A DNA stretch of 6,521 bases from Deltaproteobacteria bacterium (GTDB taxonomy: Bacteria > Desulfobacterota > Dissulfuribacteria > Dissulfuribacterales > JALVPX01): positions 1 to 6,521 of the forward strand of contig JALVPX010000057.1 of the NCBI GenBank assembly GCA_027031565.1, read 5' to 3'. Position 1 is the first letter of the stretch, and every line of letters starts with the position of its first letter. The position numbers and the translations under genes were made by a program. The notes beneath the pieces were generated by a model that was not told the origin of the DNA, did not search any database, and saw only the letters and a program-made list of their open reading frames with translations. This document shows, one piece after another, positions 6,366 through 6,521 of this stretch.

Positions 6366-6521
6366 ATATCGTGTGATGCGCCTGGGACCACTGCTAAATT
6401 TTCCTTGTTAAAATTTATTTTATCTCATCTTTGACAATTGATAATAAAATATAATGTAAAATCAATAGGATAAGGGCGCACAAATATTCCTTGGCACTAC
6501 CTTAGACCTATTGATGGAAAA

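Larger units (their letters stand above)
6282..6521 (-). other. Intergenic region upstream of sbtA, no gene seen
   Basis: These 240 bases to the window edge contain no convincing coding sequence. From the sbtA side they hold the ribosome binding site, a long imperfect hairpin (6311-6365), a partner sequence (6378-6383) able to compete for one hairpin arm, and an AT-rich tract (about 6401-6465) that is the likeliest place for the sbtA promoter. I could not find a -35/-10 pair with good spacing on the minus strand; TTGTCA at 6432-6437 is followed only by weak -10 candidates. Confidence 0.5.

Noticed and set aside
6431..6455. + strand sigma-70 promoter TTGACA ... TATAAT
   Set aside because: The two boxes are individually perfect but only 13 bases apart, too short for normal spacing, in an AT-rich tract.
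6492..6507. Sigma-54 -24/-12 promoter starting TGGCAC on the + strand
   Set aside because: The -12 half lacks TTGC and the GG...GC spacing is not met.

Overview
The window looks like chromosome from an anaerobic member of the Desulfobacterota (the former Deltaproteobacteria). Three things suggest this: a surface-polysaccharide/exosortase cluster, a radical SAM RiPP system of the selenobiotic (Sbt) type, and a short gene that makes sense only if UGA is read as selenocysteine. The taxon is inferred from gene content; no rRNA is present.

Left part (1-4386, + strand): an apparent three-gene operon. wecB (UDP-GlcNAc 2-epimerase, 68-1147) overlaps an exosortase fused to an EpsI domain (1126-2703). 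A membrane glycosyl-1-phosphate transferase of the MraY/WecA family follows after 24 bases (2728-4386) and carries an extra multi-spanning C-terminal domain. Together they would supply UDP-ManNAc, start a polyprenyl-linked glycan, and process or anchor PEP-CTERM-type surface proteins in an extracellular matrix. No PEP-CTERM substrate is in the window.

Right part (4383-6521, - strand): a convergent, unrelated unit. Its radical SAM/SPASM maturase SbtM (4383-5975) ends 4 bases inside the transferase gene. Just upstream of sbtM is a 72-residue precursor gene, sbtA (6063-6281), which conventional gene calling would miss because it contains two in-frame UGA codons (codons 37 and 67) before a UAG stop. 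Each UGA is followed by a perfect small hairpin with GU in its loop at the distance expected of a bacterial SECIS element. The residues after each UGA repeat (GTKK) with synonymous third-base differences. The precursor has a lipoprotein-like leader ending in LTGC, then a Gly/Thr/Ser-rich core whose only chalcogen residues would be the two selenocysteines.

The final 240 bases (6282-6521) hold no gene. They contain the sbtA ribosome binding site, a 55-base imperfect hairpin, an alternative pairing partner for one of its arms, and an AT-rich stretch that may carry a promoter.
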